Source: Agaricus subrufescens
Taxonomy: Eukaryota > Basidiomycota > Agaricomycetes > Agaricales > Agaricaceae
DNA length: 64,000 nt
Reading direction: 5' to 3'
NCBI GenBank assembly: GCA_029945375.1
Contig: CM057059.1
Span: forward strand, 3,162,001-3,226,000
A program made the translations under genes and the position numbers. Positions 1 through 12,217 of this stretch are shown in pieces (the first letter of the stretch is position 1; every line of letters starts with the position of its first letter). Below the pieces are notes generated by a model. The model made no database searches, was not told where the DNA came from, and saw only the letters and a program-made list of their open reading frames with translations.

Positions 1-2259
1 GTTTATGCAGCCACCCGAAGACCGGAGTTGTATTGCATTGATTAATTTGCTTTGTGTTGAGAGCGTTATCGCTCCAGCTTGGGTAGATACTTTTGAGGTT
101 GGGGCGAGAAAGAAAAAATTGTAGCCGAACAAGACTGTTGATATGATATCACAACGTAGAAGAGATCAGAATTCGCTTGGGAAGTATGGAGAGTGAATCA
201 TCTGTCGCGCGCGCCCTCGACTGCGGGCTTCGACTCACACATTAGCGCGGTGGGTGTATCAGAATACGGATCATTATCGATAGATCAGTAAACTAGGTGG
301 CCCTTGATGCAAACAATGAATCACTCGTTTATTTGAAAAATACAAAAAAAAAGTCGAATGTTCTTGTTACTGTTGGGGAGAGAAAAAGTTTATGTGATCG
401 TTTCACCGCCTCGGCAACAAACTCAGCTCAAAGTCCATCGTCGAGCAGTGTCAGGAGCGGCCATGACTGTACCCTCGGTGTATCACCAGGTTTAGTGGCG
501 CGACGCCATCAATAACATGACGCGCTGATCGTAAGTCGAGAACCAACGTCTTCGTACTCAAATTTAGCTCACCCGCGGAATTCCATTTCCGCTCTCTTTA
601 TGGTTATGTATAACGATTGAATTGGAAATCGTTACACCTAGGGTGGGAGCCAAACATACGATCTTGTCAGTGAAGCCTTGATTTTCGCGGAAAGCTGTGC
701 ACTTATTTGTTATCACCCTGTGGGTTCCGGTGAAAGTTGGGTGCCGTCCATCAACGATGTTGTGGTGCTGGAGAGTCTCAACCCTGGAAATGACATTTCG
801 GCTCACGTTGTTCTCAGTGCAAGTATCGAGAAGCCCCAGGCTTCTGAGCACATATGAGAGCGATCTCATTTTACCGGGCCGATATAAGATTATTGATCGG
901 ATCAAAACTAGCCTTATTAGGCAAGAGTGGACTTGGGACGGAAGATCAACATGCTCTTGTGCCCTTCGAATCGATTCTCGCGGGTCGTGTCGTCTGAGGC
1001 TCGGAACCCCTCGAATTCTCCCGTGCACTTCGCAACCTCTAGCCCTTGTTCAGTATCTGTGAGAAGTGAATAATTGGAGTCGAGGATGTCATAGACTCTC
1101 ACCACGGTTCCCCAGCAGGCTATTCATAAACGAGCGACCGAGCAAATCGCATTTTTTTTTCGAGATGGATTTAATACTCTCTAATTAGAGATTGTATGGG
1201 CGATAAATCTTCGAGAGGATCAGGCATCTCGGATTCCCATCAGAGTTCTACCCTGAGATGCTTTCCGGCAGATGTGCCCAGAGAAAGCCGGGAGCATCGG
1301 CGTTTGAAGGATGATTGAATGCGAGTACGTTTTTTCTCTGGGCTTTGATATCTTTGGACACGACACAGAAAGTGCAGGTGCGATTTGAGCAGGCGGGTGG
1401 AATTGACATAATACGGGAGTGTGCACGAGACAGTATGGTCGTAGAATGCGCCCCCGGATTAGGTACGGGTGACATCGAGGGAAGTCAATATTCGAGTGGC
1501 TCTCAACTCCAACAATCTCCACCGGTTATTCTTGGCCGACAAAGAGCTTCTCTCGACGCTCGATGCGGATAGTTCACACGGTGTTCAAAAAGATGATCGC
1601 GTTGAACCCGAGCAACACTTCCTGTCCAGCGATACTTTGCCTATCTGTTGATTGGCATGGAAGATCTATGGTTTGCAGGCCTACTAGAGAAAGTTCTCGC
1701 GTCCGAGAGTTTAGAGGTGGGATTCTGGCCTCAACCCGAACAAGAGTCCACGACGATCCATTAAGAGTTTAGACTCGGGAATTGGCGGACTTCGTGTCCA
1801 GAAAAAGACCCGCTATGCATTGAGCCCCGGGTGGCTGTGTAGGATCTGGATTGATCTTGGGCATGCCTGCCAAATAGGGAATGTTTGTCGAAAACCTCAT
1901 CAGATTCTTGTCAGAATTGACAAAATAGTGATGGGAAATGGCCAGGGCGCCAAACGGACGTCCAGTTTAATCGGTAAATAAGGGCGGCTAGCTTTTTCCA
2001 CAATGCCCGGTACGGTACGAAGCACACTGCATCGGGAGATTGTCGAGATCAGCACGGCGAACCTGAAGTTCAATTCTGGCTTACGTTCCACAGCCTTTAC
2101 CTCCTGTAGGCTAGCATCTGGAGATCGGACATGCCACTATCGACTCTATGGACCGAACAGGATCGCGATGACGCACGGCTTCTCTGTTTCCCGCCGATAC
2201 TTGGCGGCTCTGTATAAAACCAAGCGTCTTTTATCCTCAACCCTCGTTACTCTCCACTG
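1..2259. other. gene-free stretch
   Basis: Only short open frames with no recognisable domain and no convincing splice chain are present. A TATA box for the next gene sits at its right end. Frames at 564-1028 (-) and 697-1062 (+) overlap antisense and neither looks like a protein family. I see nothing else here. Confidence 0.5.
2213..2219 (+). promoter_or_regulatory. TATA box of the TEA factor gene
   Basis: TATAAAA lies 41 bases upstream of the chosen ATG at 2260. It supports that start, because no other in-frame ATG lies between them. The spacing is close for a core promoter, so the 5' UTR would be very short. Confidence 0.5.
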
Positions 2260-3802
2260 ATGCAGTCTGCCTCGATACCTTACGCTTCCTCATCTGCTGC
2301 TGCTATGCCATCGTCTTCGGCTCCGTCATCCCCCTCCTCATCGATGTCAGGCTTTGCCTGCCCCTCTATACCCAACACAAAGACTCAAGATGTCTTCCAG
2401 TCCATCGTCAAGGGTCGCAAAAGCTGGAAGACCCTGAAGGGGGGTGAGGTCGTCTGGCCCCCTGAGCTCGAGGCCGCTCTTCTTGAAGGTATAGGAATTC
2501 TTGTCTCCGATATCAGGCTCCTCACCCTTCATAGGTCTCGAACAATACACACCTGATGATTCGCGAGAGACTCGATTACTCGGTCGCTTCCCCATGAGGA
2601 ACAGATTTATCTCCGACTATATCTTTGAAAAGACTGGTAAAAGGAGGACGGCAAAACAAGTGGGCAGTCGTCTTCAACAACTGCGGGATACCTGTGGAGG
2701 AAGGCAATGTTAGTCGCCTTCCTAAACGCGATACCCGTGGATGTACTAACTGTCATCAGTACTCAAGCTTTTGACCCCCTACCGGCCGCAAAGTCGAGCG
2801 CCACGACCATCACCCCTCAGCATCTCGGGTAGCGTATCTGACACGGATTCAAACAGCGACGGTTCTGCACCCCCTACACCTACTGAGGCTCATGCTACCC
2901 TACAAAGCCTACTATACAGAGGCGTCGGCGGTCTCGGTCGTGATGATGAACCCCACAATATTATCTACATCGATCTCCTTCCCAACAACACTTCCCATGG
3001 ACCAACTCCCATACAGGCACCATCTATTCCCTCCCAGCCGGGATACAACATTACTCGCGTTTCGCAGTATCCCCGACACATCAGTGAGATTGATCCCACT
3101 GTGACATTGGTCTCTCGTTCTCCGATGGTTGCCAAAAGCCATTTCACCGTTCGATCACGAGCTGGCGTCGTCCACTCCGAAGTAACCGAAATGACACTCA
3201 CTGGTCCAAACCCTGAAGGAGTTGAAGGCGAATTACTATACAGCACAAAACTTGCCCCAGCTTTCTGGAGTGAGCTATGTCGGAATCAAGGTGGGTTGTC
3301 TGAGTTTGTACGGCACGGAGCGGCCATTGATTTCTCGCTTCTAGATCCGACACAATACACAATTATCCAAAAAGTCGTTCAGGAACCGTATCACGTCTCT
3401 ACACCCCTCTTCCACGCGGCCTACAAGTTCACGTTTCCTTTTCAAAACGGAAACGCGGCCGTAGCACAAACTTTGGACAGCTTTCCCCTCGGTGAACCAG
3501 CAATCCGAGGTAGTCCTGCACTTGACTTCGAGCTAAGCGAGCTGTTCACGCTCGACCCGGATGCTTTTAGCGAATTCGACCTCATCCCCACCACCGACAA
3601 ATCAGTAGGCCTCTACGACCTCGAGGCATGCCTGACCGCCGATTGGCGGATATACTCTCCTGCTACGTCAGCCTCGAGCGAGGGCTTCTCTGACTGTCAG
3701 CTTCTACCTAGTTCGGCTGACATCCCTCTCATGGTACGTTGTTTATGTTTGCCTGCTAGTACATCAAGCTTACTGATTACCCGGACTCATTAGGCTCTCT
3801 AA
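2260..3802 (+). CDS. TEA/ATTS-domain transcription factor
   Basis: This is a DNA-binding regulator of the TEAD/AbaA/TEC1 family, expected in the nucleus. Four exons are joined by introns at 2489-2534, 2709-2759 and 3734-3793; each keeps the frame and the last leaves only a two-codon exon (Ala-Leu-stop). The spliced protein is 461 aa. The N-terminus (residues 1-35) is Ser/Ala/Pro-rich. The TEA domain runs from about residue 55 to 135: it opens with KSWKTLKGGEVVWPPELEAA, continues through LGRFPMRNRFISDYIFEKTG, and ends in the recognition helix region RTAKQVGSRLQQLRDTC. The rest resembles the C-terminal co-factor region of fungal family members, with no clear motif. Relatives control conidiation or filamentation in ascomycetes; the target here is unknown. 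Neighbouring genes are unrelated. The family call is firm and the function is inferred. Confidence 0.9.
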
Positions 3803-4575
3803 AAAAAAAAACAAAAAGTCCTCAAGCATTGTAGTTTACTTGTTTGTATGTTGCCAACATAACTTATGGTGAGCCGTCTTCCTTCCATTAAAGCATACAA
3901 ATCGGGACTCACACCATAATAGATATTATATTTAAACATACAGGATTCACACGTCATTTTCCATTGGAATTCCCTTCTCCAATCGTTATATCACCAATGA
4001 ACCCTCAATCTTTGCCATTTGTTTTTGTAATAAGTATAGTAGATCTTGTTTTGGATTGATTTTTTCTTATCTTCGCTTTCTGTTCGCTTCGGGTATTTTA
4101 TGGAGTACTATACTGTTCACATCTGCATATAAATATATACGTGTACTATGCACTATCCCATAAACGAAATTCTGCGCCGCTGTCAGCCATCACGCTCATA
4201 CTTAGGCATCAGAACACTCCACAAGTACCCTCCAGACCCATAGCTTGCCCCAGATTTATCCCCTTTATGTCGAGAATGTTTATCGTAACCTTTCAAATAT
4301 TCATCAAAATCCCAAGCTATTAGAATTTTTTTTTTACATCATACCATCTTCCTCACCCACTCCAATATACTAACGTTCGGTAAGCTAACGTCAGATGGCC
4401 AATTACGTCTTCCACAGCAAATAGTGGTAACCACTCAGCTAATTGTTCGTTATGCAGTTGAGCTCCATTTCGAACGGCGCCGAACGCCTCATGTAAAACG
4501 TGTTCCTTCCATTCGTTTTAATAAAACAATGAAACAATTACATAGTCCAGACAGGTACACAATCATACCACCGCC
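3803..4575. other. intergenic, convergent gene ends
   Basis: AT-rich sequence between the 3' ends of the TEA factor and the ceramidase. An A-run follows the TEA stop codon. The open frame at 4424-4765 (+) is antisense to the last ceramidase exons and is rejected. No gene seen. Confidence 0.5.
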
Positions 4576-7500
4576 TCAAGCCACAGTAAAGACGCCCGAA
4601 GTACCTACGAACGGACTAATCGAGCCGATGACAGGCTTGGAGTCCCCAAAGTATCTAATTCGGTACGATCCGGCTACAAATTCTCGTCAGATAAGTTCGA
4701 ATGGGCTTGCGATTAAAGTTCACTCACTAGGAGTGCCACTCTCAATAGTCCTGTGGTTTCATTAATTTACTTCGCGAAGCAGGGCCTAAATATGGAACAT
4801 ACCAAGAGATATCAACAGTGCTCATGCCTGTGATCTGGATGAAACGGATTAGGGTCAGGGACGGCGATTCCCAGTAACGATGATCCTCACGGTGCTAGTC
4901 CTAGTCCATCGATAGATTGTAGACGGATGCGAATCGGTTCTGACTATCTGCCATGAGTTTCCTGATTGCTTCTCAACGGTAAGAAAAGTCTCCTCCAGGC
5001 GAAGGTTGTTCTGGGTAACCCCGAGGAAATGCGTCAATGACCCCAAGTATCTTTACAGAACATTTTCGGCGTCTACTTACTCGAGGGTTAGCCCCAACGA
5101 ATTGAACATGAACAGTGTCTCCCGCGTGATAGGGACTAGTATTTACGTCCGACAGCACCGAACCAAATTTTTTTCCAAAAGGCGCAGCATCAAAAACGAC
5201 GGGCGTCTATATAACTCATCACCAGGGCATTACTCAGAAAGGGACGATCAACTGACCTGCAGCGAAATAGCCTTCGAAGTCTGGTCAGCCGGAGCTTGGT
5301 CAGATTCGGGGCTCCCTGTCGCATTGTCGGCCAAGAACTGGACCATGCTCGAATATTTATCAATATATGAATCAAGGGTCCCTTCAGCCACAATCCGTCA
5401 GAGTTGCGTTGTGAGGGGCTTAGACGGGGGCTATGCGCTTACATTTCCCGAAGATAGTGCTGGCGCCTTCGTATCGCTGGGCTGCGTACTCCTCGGGGGT
5501 AGTCACGTAATGGGCGTATGTATTGGCTGGTCCGGCAATTACCACATATGCATCATTGCCGAGCACACCAGAAGATATCAGTTTAGCGCGAAGTGCTTCT
5601 CTGGGGTGGGTGGACAATAGTTTGTTGAACCCGGCAAGGTCACGTATGATAATTGAAATGTCCAATCGAGCGAAGAAAGTGGTGATTGAGAGTCAGCAAC
5701 ATACAAAAACAGTAAAGGCTACCGAACCTCATTCTTCTTCCAGCCATTGTTGTCAATTCGCCTATAACGGGTTTTAGCTCCATAAAGGGACGACAAGGGT
5801 TTGTATTCGACTTGCCTGGCATTATGAGCATCACTGTCATGGATCGATCACTTGTAGTCACTGTATAGTCATCCTAAGGAATCAGAAACGCACCGAAGTT
5901 CCCGATGCGCAGCATTTGAACATCAACTGTGGTCGGGGACCAATCATATGGGGTATGAGCGAAGCCCTATGAGGTGTCATCAGTCACGGTATCTCATTGC
6001 ATCAAATAAAAACATACCGTGTTAAGCAGAATGGGTTTAGGGCTCTGGCACGCTTTCTGTTGATCAGAGGGCAAGGGAGTTACGGCGCCTTTAAAATGTA
6101 TATACGTCTCACAAACTCGTACATCATTATACTCTGAAACTCGAACCTACCTTTCACAAGTTCCCAAAACGGATTCCTTGCGGAGCGATGATTTGTCGTC
6201 AGAAGCTTGTATATCAATGTAATTAACTCACTGGGTGCTAGAATTGTCGCCCTGAACGAAGTCAAATGCTCCGGGGCCGTCCCTGAATAAGGAGTTTTAG
6301 ACAAGTGCATTAAAAGAATACAGTTTGATCGATGTCCTTACGTCGTGCCACCAGCGAACGAGAAGCCTTGAATAAACAATGTTTCGTCAAGACATGACCT
6401 AACCGGAAGGAACCACACGCACCAAGAGCGGCCGGACATGTCGAAACAGAAGTCCCATTCGGAAGATTGAATTGACGGAAGGACCTGAGGAATACCAAGT
6501 GAGATACAACACGATTAATTGATAATCGATCCCTGGGCGAAACGCAGACTGACATATTCAAATACGCATGGACACTCTTCACCGTACCACTAACAGGGCT
6601 ACGTTGACCATTCATAATCGTCTGCGCTGCTTCAAATTGCAAGTTCCCGATGATTTGATTACTCTCGAAGTCGGAGGTCCGGAAGCCCGGACCACTACAA
6701 GAACAAAATCAATGCCCAGGCATGTGGCAGAACTTTAAAACATACCGTCCATGGCAATCTTCTGTTTTTCCCCCACAAGTGGAGTGCACAAAGTCACAGG
6801 CCTGCCCATCGAAGTCTTCTCCGGGGCTTTCACAAAACGCGCCGAGGCTAAGAAGATCTAAATCTATATGTTACAATTGCTACAGTCGGAGAAAATACGG
6901 ACGTATTCGGGCTCGTGTCCCCGACATTGGCTGACATTCGTGGAAATTAGTCAATTGTGCAAAGCTCATAACACCATCAAGAACTCACATTGAGTGAATC
7001 CGGCAATAAATGTTGTGTTTCCCGGTACCGTATTCGGTTCGATAGACGCTGATCGAGAGAATAAAGAATCAGTGATATGTTTTGAGCCCGAGGGATTTGA
7101 CGTACATTCGAAGAGATATGCCGCCATCCCTTTGTTGTCGGAGCTTACCAACGTATTGTTCTACAGAAGAAGATTCTGTGAGACCACATGGTAAGACCGT
7201 GTCGGTAGCTTGTTTCTTACTTCGTACAAGCTGGTACCATGTACAGCGAAAAAGGACAAAAATCCTCGAGCGTTGCCACTGTTGTCATCAAAGCGCAACA
7301 GGGTCATATCTTTGTCTTGATCAAATTGATAACGAGCCCGTTCAGAAGCAGGGTTCTCAAGGTAAGCCGAAGGGGACCTGTTGATGTTCCCATCGGGGAT
7401 GGTGGTATTTCCTAGGCTCAACTTGCCAGGGGCAAGGCTATTATGAGCACCTAGTACGGCACGTACGGTACCGGCGACAATAGCATCCGCCGTTTGTTTG

Positions 7501-8228
7501 ACATATCCGAGGGCTGTGACTTGAGGGAGGAGGTTCTCAAGATAACCACCCACACCGGAATGTTGATGAGTGCCGACGAACGCAATGTTCTCATTGGTGT
7601 ATACTCCGGGGAACTCGGCGGACAACTGGTTGACAATGGACCTACGAACGCCAGTGTCGCCCATTGCAATATCTACGAGGCGGAATCAGCTTGATATCAA
7701 TAGAGTATGATTGACAACAACTTTAGCCGTGACAGGGGCCGATCATCTCACGACATGACGAAAGCCCCCCAATGCTCGGGGAAGGAGAAGAAAATATCTT
7801 ACCCGCGTTAATAAAAACAACCCTATTCTCGGGGTTCGAAGCATCGGCGACGATGAACGCCCGGCTTCGCTGCCTCATGTGCAGGCCTGTATCTGTTTGT
7901 CCCAATGATGCATACCCCTGTCGCATGACGAGTGAACATAAGTGGAAGACAACATATCTGTATTGATTATCATACCATCATATTAGTTTCCACGACAGGA
8001 CTTCGTGATAATTTAGCACAGTTTGACGCGTCTTTTCCCAATGACCCACCCTGTGATGTCCCCAATTCCTAAAACGATCGTTAGAATGACCTCCTGTTGC
8101 CGATCTAGCTACTGACCTAAGCCGAGTAAATACTGGGCACTTGTTCCTTTGATCGCCCCTGTTGCCCCATTAGACAGCACAGAAGACGAGGCAAGCAGTG
8201 CGGTAAGGTAGTAAAAGGATCCTTTCAT
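4576..8228 (-). CDS. neutral ceramidase (secreted), multi-exon
   Basis: Hydrolyses the amide bond of ceramide to sphingosine and fatty acid. A signal peptide starts at MKGSFYYLTALLASSSVLS; an upstream in-frame ATG at 8300 is possible but would bury it. Conserved blocks in order: LGLGIGDITGPVVETNMM across two splices, YASLGQTDTGLHMRQRSRAF, the zinc-site block THQHSGVGGY, NINRSPSAY, the second zinc histidine in FFAVHGTS, NVGDTSPN carrying the expected nucleophilic serine, FAGGTTDGPGAFDFVQGDN, VVIAGPANTYAHYVTTPEEY, HAGDTVHVQFVGANPRNNLR and the C-terminal YRIRYFGDSKPVIGSIS. At least ten introns of about 50 nt are needed. Two C-terminal exons are very short (4803-4834 and 4728-4750); the last exon is 4576-4673. 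Every junction I checked keeps the frame, so the gene appears intact. Confidence 0.92.
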
Positions 8229-8753
8229 GATGTTGCAAAATCCCTCCAAGCTGTTCCAGAGGTCCAAGGGCAACGCGCTGTTGTAAGAAAGCAGGGGCAT
8301 GTTTTCTTCTCCACACGGTTTTTAACTGAGTTCCCAGCCCTCGCCTTCCTTGTGGGCTGTGAATGGTATAGCCTGATGCAAGAGATGTGAACGACGTCGG
8401 GTAGCATATGCGGGTTCGTCACAAGGCTGCATCATATACCCACGGTGTCACCGCGAGGCTTGTCGTTATTTTTGGCGCGCCTCAGTCGCCCTGTGGCATC
8501 ACGAGGTACCCGCCTCGCCTCATTCTCGTCCGCGTCTCAAAGAGTACATAGAAGAACCAGGTGCAGTTCTCGTTCGAAGTATCCCCCGATCAAACAGCGC
8601 TAGTGTGCAAGTAATGCCAAATCAAATTCGTAAGAAGTTATTTAGTACCGATGGAAGCAAAAAGACATAATCACAAGATCAGTGGCTAACCGAAAACGAA
8701 ATTGTCTGTCGGTCCAAAAATAAACAAGTAGAACGTGAAATTCCAGGGTGATG
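8229..8753. other. intergenic, ceramidase 5' side
   Basis: Holds the ceramidase 5' flank and the 3' flank of the F-box gene. The frame at 8225-8422 (-) overlaps the ceramidase start and looks spurious. No clear TATA box or other gene. Confidence 0.4.
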
Positions 8754-10478
8754 CTAGATAATCATACAGTTTCCGGAGGTTGGAATCGAGTTGAGGGGAT
8801 TCGTTCGTTGGCGATATATAAAAGAGGCTGATTGTCTTGTAACATCAACTGAGCCGTCTCGCGCTTGTCCTCCAGAGTCGGCGTCGAGTCCAGGAGAAGG
8901 AGAAGACGAGAAGTCATATTTGACAAAGTTGAGGTGGGCGGTGCGCCCATGTTGTGATAACACCATCCGGCGTGCAATCATCTTCTTGATACGGTACACA
9001 AAATCTGGCTTGGCCACCCCTTCGAAGGATATGGACCTCAAATTGAGGAGGAAGGGAACGTCCACAGGATCTGTGGAGCCGAGATGATCTAGCAGTTGTT
9101 CTGTAGGTCTCGTCGGTACGGAAAGTGTGAGTGACGTGAGAGCAGCCACTTCTCTCACTTCCTCTAGAAGCTCGCTTGCCTTGATATTATCACATTTGAG
9201 CTCCAACGTCTGAAGAGAAGGCGCGCGAGATAGGAATCGGCCGGTGGCGTAGTGATCCCAACGTCGACCGTTAGTGATAGAATGAACGGAGAGGGATTCT
9301 AGTTTGGGAAGAGAGAGGTTGTCGAACAACCTCGCGAGGCCCCCTTGCGTGCTGTCGCGTAACGGTTCGGCAATGACTGTTAGTGATAGTAGCTGTTGAT
9401 GATGGACCTCCCGAAGCATGGTCCACGGCTCACTCGATCCAATATGAAGCACGCATTCCCGCACATTCGGCACGAGGTCGAGGGAGGTGAGGCAAGTGTC
9501 GATCGACGCAGGCGTATGTTTATGCAGATTAAGCTCGAGGCGAGTGATCTGAGTCAACGGCAGGGCGATCATCGAAAAAGATGTTGCATAATCCAGAGTC
9601 ACACTCCGCAAAAGGGGTGCTTGTTCAAAAATATCCACCTTTAAATCCGGGGAAATGCGACCACGAGACGTGTTCACTACCAGCTTTTGCAGCGAAGGCA
9701 GCTCGTGTCGGATGGAATGAAAGGCCGACCAGGGCAGATTGGATGGCGGAAGCATGAGGTACGCATCCTTCCATCTCCGGGAAGAGGAGCATAGCTCATA
9801 CAAAGAATCGTCCTCGCTCCAGTCGAGGGGAGGGTAAGACTTGGGACGATCAGCCGGTTTGTGTTCGATAACCGCGACAGTCAGTGGGAGACCACCCGAC
9901 CTCTGTATCCACAACCGAATGAGGCAGTGCTGGGATGTGCTGTACCCTTGATACGCCAACCTGATAGTAGTCCAGAGTTGCGGTGTGGCTATGGCTATTT
10001 GCCGCCACGCGCTACACACTTGTGTCAACACCAACGGTCCCTCTTCCGGGTCAAAGCTATCCTCCACCTCGGGAAAACGGCGACGCGCCGAACCGCGAGG
10101 GCAGCGTTTGAAAATTTCGGCCCATATTTCAGGATAGACTCGTCTTGCGGGAGTCAGAAACGCATGATGAGTATCAACAAACTCCTTCAACGCCCGACAT
10201 TCGCGCCTTAACTGTCCCAGCACGTTCTCCACCCTTCGAACCCCCTCTTCAAGCCTCTCTATGTCCACCATGGCCAACCCGATAACTTCGTGGATGGATT
10301 GCTTTTGTTCCTCGGTCGGAATCGCATTCGAATGGAGCAGATGAGGGATTGGCGAAAGGGGTACGGAGGTCAAGCCAGTCAACCTCGTCCTACAGTTGGG
10401 GCAGATGGAGGCCTGGGTGTCGTCGCTGCAGGTCGATTCGTGTTGCGTTGGTGATGGTGGAGCGAAGACTGTCATCAT
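8754..10478 (-). CDS. F-box/LRR-like protein, intronless
   Basis: A single open frame of 574 aa, probably a substrate receptor for an SCF ubiquitin ligase. Residues about 20-35 hold a CxxC pair (ICPNCRTRL). Residues about 60-115 form an amphipathic helical stretch. The F-box-like segment follows: RRVYPEIWAEIFKRCP, then a loop, then VLTQVCSAWRQIAIATPQLW, the order usual in large Agaricomycete F-box families. The remainder (about 200-530) has repeated leucine-rich segments such as LPSLQKLVVN, APLLRSVTLDY and APSLQTLELKCDN, consistent with degenerate LRRs. The protein ends in CMII, which could act as a prenylation-type CaaX box; this is only suggested by sequence. Two ATGs start it (10478 and 10475). 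The substrate is unknown. Confidence 0.85.
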   Translation of the reverse strand: MMTVFAPPSPTQHESTCSDDTQASICPNCRTRLTGLTSVPLSPIPHLLHSNAIPTEEQKQSIHEVIGLAMVDIERLEEGVRRVENVLGQLRRECRALKEFVDTHHAFLTPARRVYPEIWAEIFKRCPRGSARRRFPEVEDSFDPEEGPLVLTQVCSAWRQIAIATPQLWTTIRLAYQGYSTSQHCLIRLWIQRSGGLPLTVAVIEHKPADRPKSYPPLDWSEDDSLYELCSSSRRWKDAYLMLPPSNLPWSAFHSIRHELPSLQKLVVNTSRGRISPDLKVDIFEQAPLLRSVTLDYATSFSMIALPLTQITRLELNLHKHTPASIDTCLTSLDLVPNVRECVLHIGSSEPWTMLREVHHQQLLSLTVIAEPLRDSTQGGLARLFDNLSLPKLESLSVHSITNGRRWDHYATGRFLSRAPSLQTLELKCDNIKASELLEEVREVAALTSLTLSVPTRPTEQLLDHLGSTDPVDVPFLLNLRSISFEGVAKPDFVYRIKKMIARRMVLSQHGRTAHLNFVKYDFSSSPSPGLDADSGGQARDGSVDVTRQSASFIYRQRTNPLNSIPTSGNCMII

Positions 10479-12217
10479 GAAATAGAATTGAAACGCTCAG
10501 ACTCGAGGTGACAGAGGGGCAATAGACACCACCAGTGCGGATCGCGGAGGGACAGAGGTGAGCAGAGGTCGGAGGTGTCGAGTGCCAGCTCCTAATAAAC
10601 GGTTCATAATCTCCGGCCAGGTGAACAGGACCGAACAACAGAGCGGAAAGAAGGTAAAGTGGGAGGCTCCAGGCCCATCACGGGACTTTGAAATGCCCGG
10701 ATACCGGATTCAGTTGTTGCGGAAGACATTTTGATAGCACTCCTCCACCTGGCATGACATGGGCAATGCAAAATCCAATTCTCCTTCGATCCATGACGAC
10801 TCATTCCGCGTCTCGCTGCAAATGAATTCCTTTCGCGAGCCTGCTCCTTGACGTCCACCGTGCACGACAGCGGCACGCGGGAGGCTGGATACTGCTTTCC
10901 ATTTGGTTTATCTGCGGCGCTTGCTGGCGGCAACCTCGGTTTGTTGCTGTCTTTCCATTAATGGTGTTCTGTGGTATCGAATTCACCTGCGGAACGGGAC
11001 CCTGGCCCGGTGGCCCAAGATCAGTTGGAGACGGATTTCTTCGTGCCTTGTCAAAGGAGCGCCACAGAACCACAGATTCCACACACATGCGTTAGGCGCC
11101 GATCCACGAATAGCAATTTGTTGTCAGATGACGCCTCGTAGGCTGGTATAACTGGTGGTTCTTTGCAGCGCTTCCGCAGGCTCCTCGGTTCCAAACGAGG
11201 TTTAGTAGTAAGTTTCAGGACACGGAACTGATACGGTTGTCTGCCTGTGTGTCTATGAGGTCACCAGGTGATCGCTGCGGTTTCGCCCAACGTGGATCAG
11301 GAAATTTTTCGTGGTGAGGTATTGTGTACATATTGACTTGGCCGCCAGACAAAGGGAGATTGGTCTGCCCTCTCGGCTGGCGTGCTGTCTGTGGTGCACA
11401 AAGGGTCTCTTTTGTCAAGTTGACGTCCGCCGCTCATGAAATTCTCACTTACCGAGCATGCCCGAGCACCTGGTAGTGCCTCCTTGTCCTCGAGTGGCGG
11501 GTGTGAAACGAGCCATTTTTCATGCTATTTGCGAAGCACCGCACATCGCTTGTGGGTCAGTACAATGGTCGTGTAAAAGGTAATGAAGCAAGAGGCTACC
11601 CCTTCATAACTTCTGCTCCACAGAATATGTGAATATGTGACAGTGTCGAGTCCAGTGGATGAGGGGAAGAGAGAAAAGTTGGGTGGGAGAAAACATTAAA
11701 GAATACAATTGTAAAGGTGGGTTGTGATCCAAAGAGTGGCCCGTTGTATTATTTCCGAGGAACGGGGTTTTGCCCCCTCTCCCCTTGAGCTTCCCTGGTT
11801 TTGGCTCGGTGAAACAAGGTAGACGGGAGTGAGCGGAGGACCTGTACGTTTGGGAGAGTGATCTTGGATGGTGGCGGTACTCTGCAACTTGGTTGCCAGT
11901 CGCCCCACTTGTGAATTTGGTTCCCAGTGATAGTTTGCAACCCATGTTTTACGTCGCTCAACGGCAAAGTCCCCACCTGACTTATACTATTGATAGCCTC
12001 ACTTGTGTCAGCGCTCTTGCCTTGGACAGATTTTTCTCGTCGCAGACCCTTGTACCACCCATGTATGAATCCCCTGCAATTTATATATAGTATAGCAGCG
12101 TTTGAAAGTTTGATACATGCCCCCTTACTCACAGTTTCCGGTAGGCCGACTCGATCAAAGCACCGGGTGGCTGTGCCCTTACGCACTTGGATTAAAAGGT
12201 TTGTCCACCTCAGCATC
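10479..12217. other. gene-free stretch between F-box and GGPP synthase genes
   Basis: Several short frames on both strands (for example 10604-10933 -, 10801-11088 -, 11749-12237 -) have no recognisable domain and overlap each other. A TATATATA-like run at 12081-12090 lies about 130 bases before the GGPP synthase ATG and could be its TATA element. Confidence 0.45.

Noticed and set aside
564..1028. 154-codon open frame on - near the window start
   Set aside because: Overlaps an equally open antisense frame (697-1062), has no domain and no splice partner.
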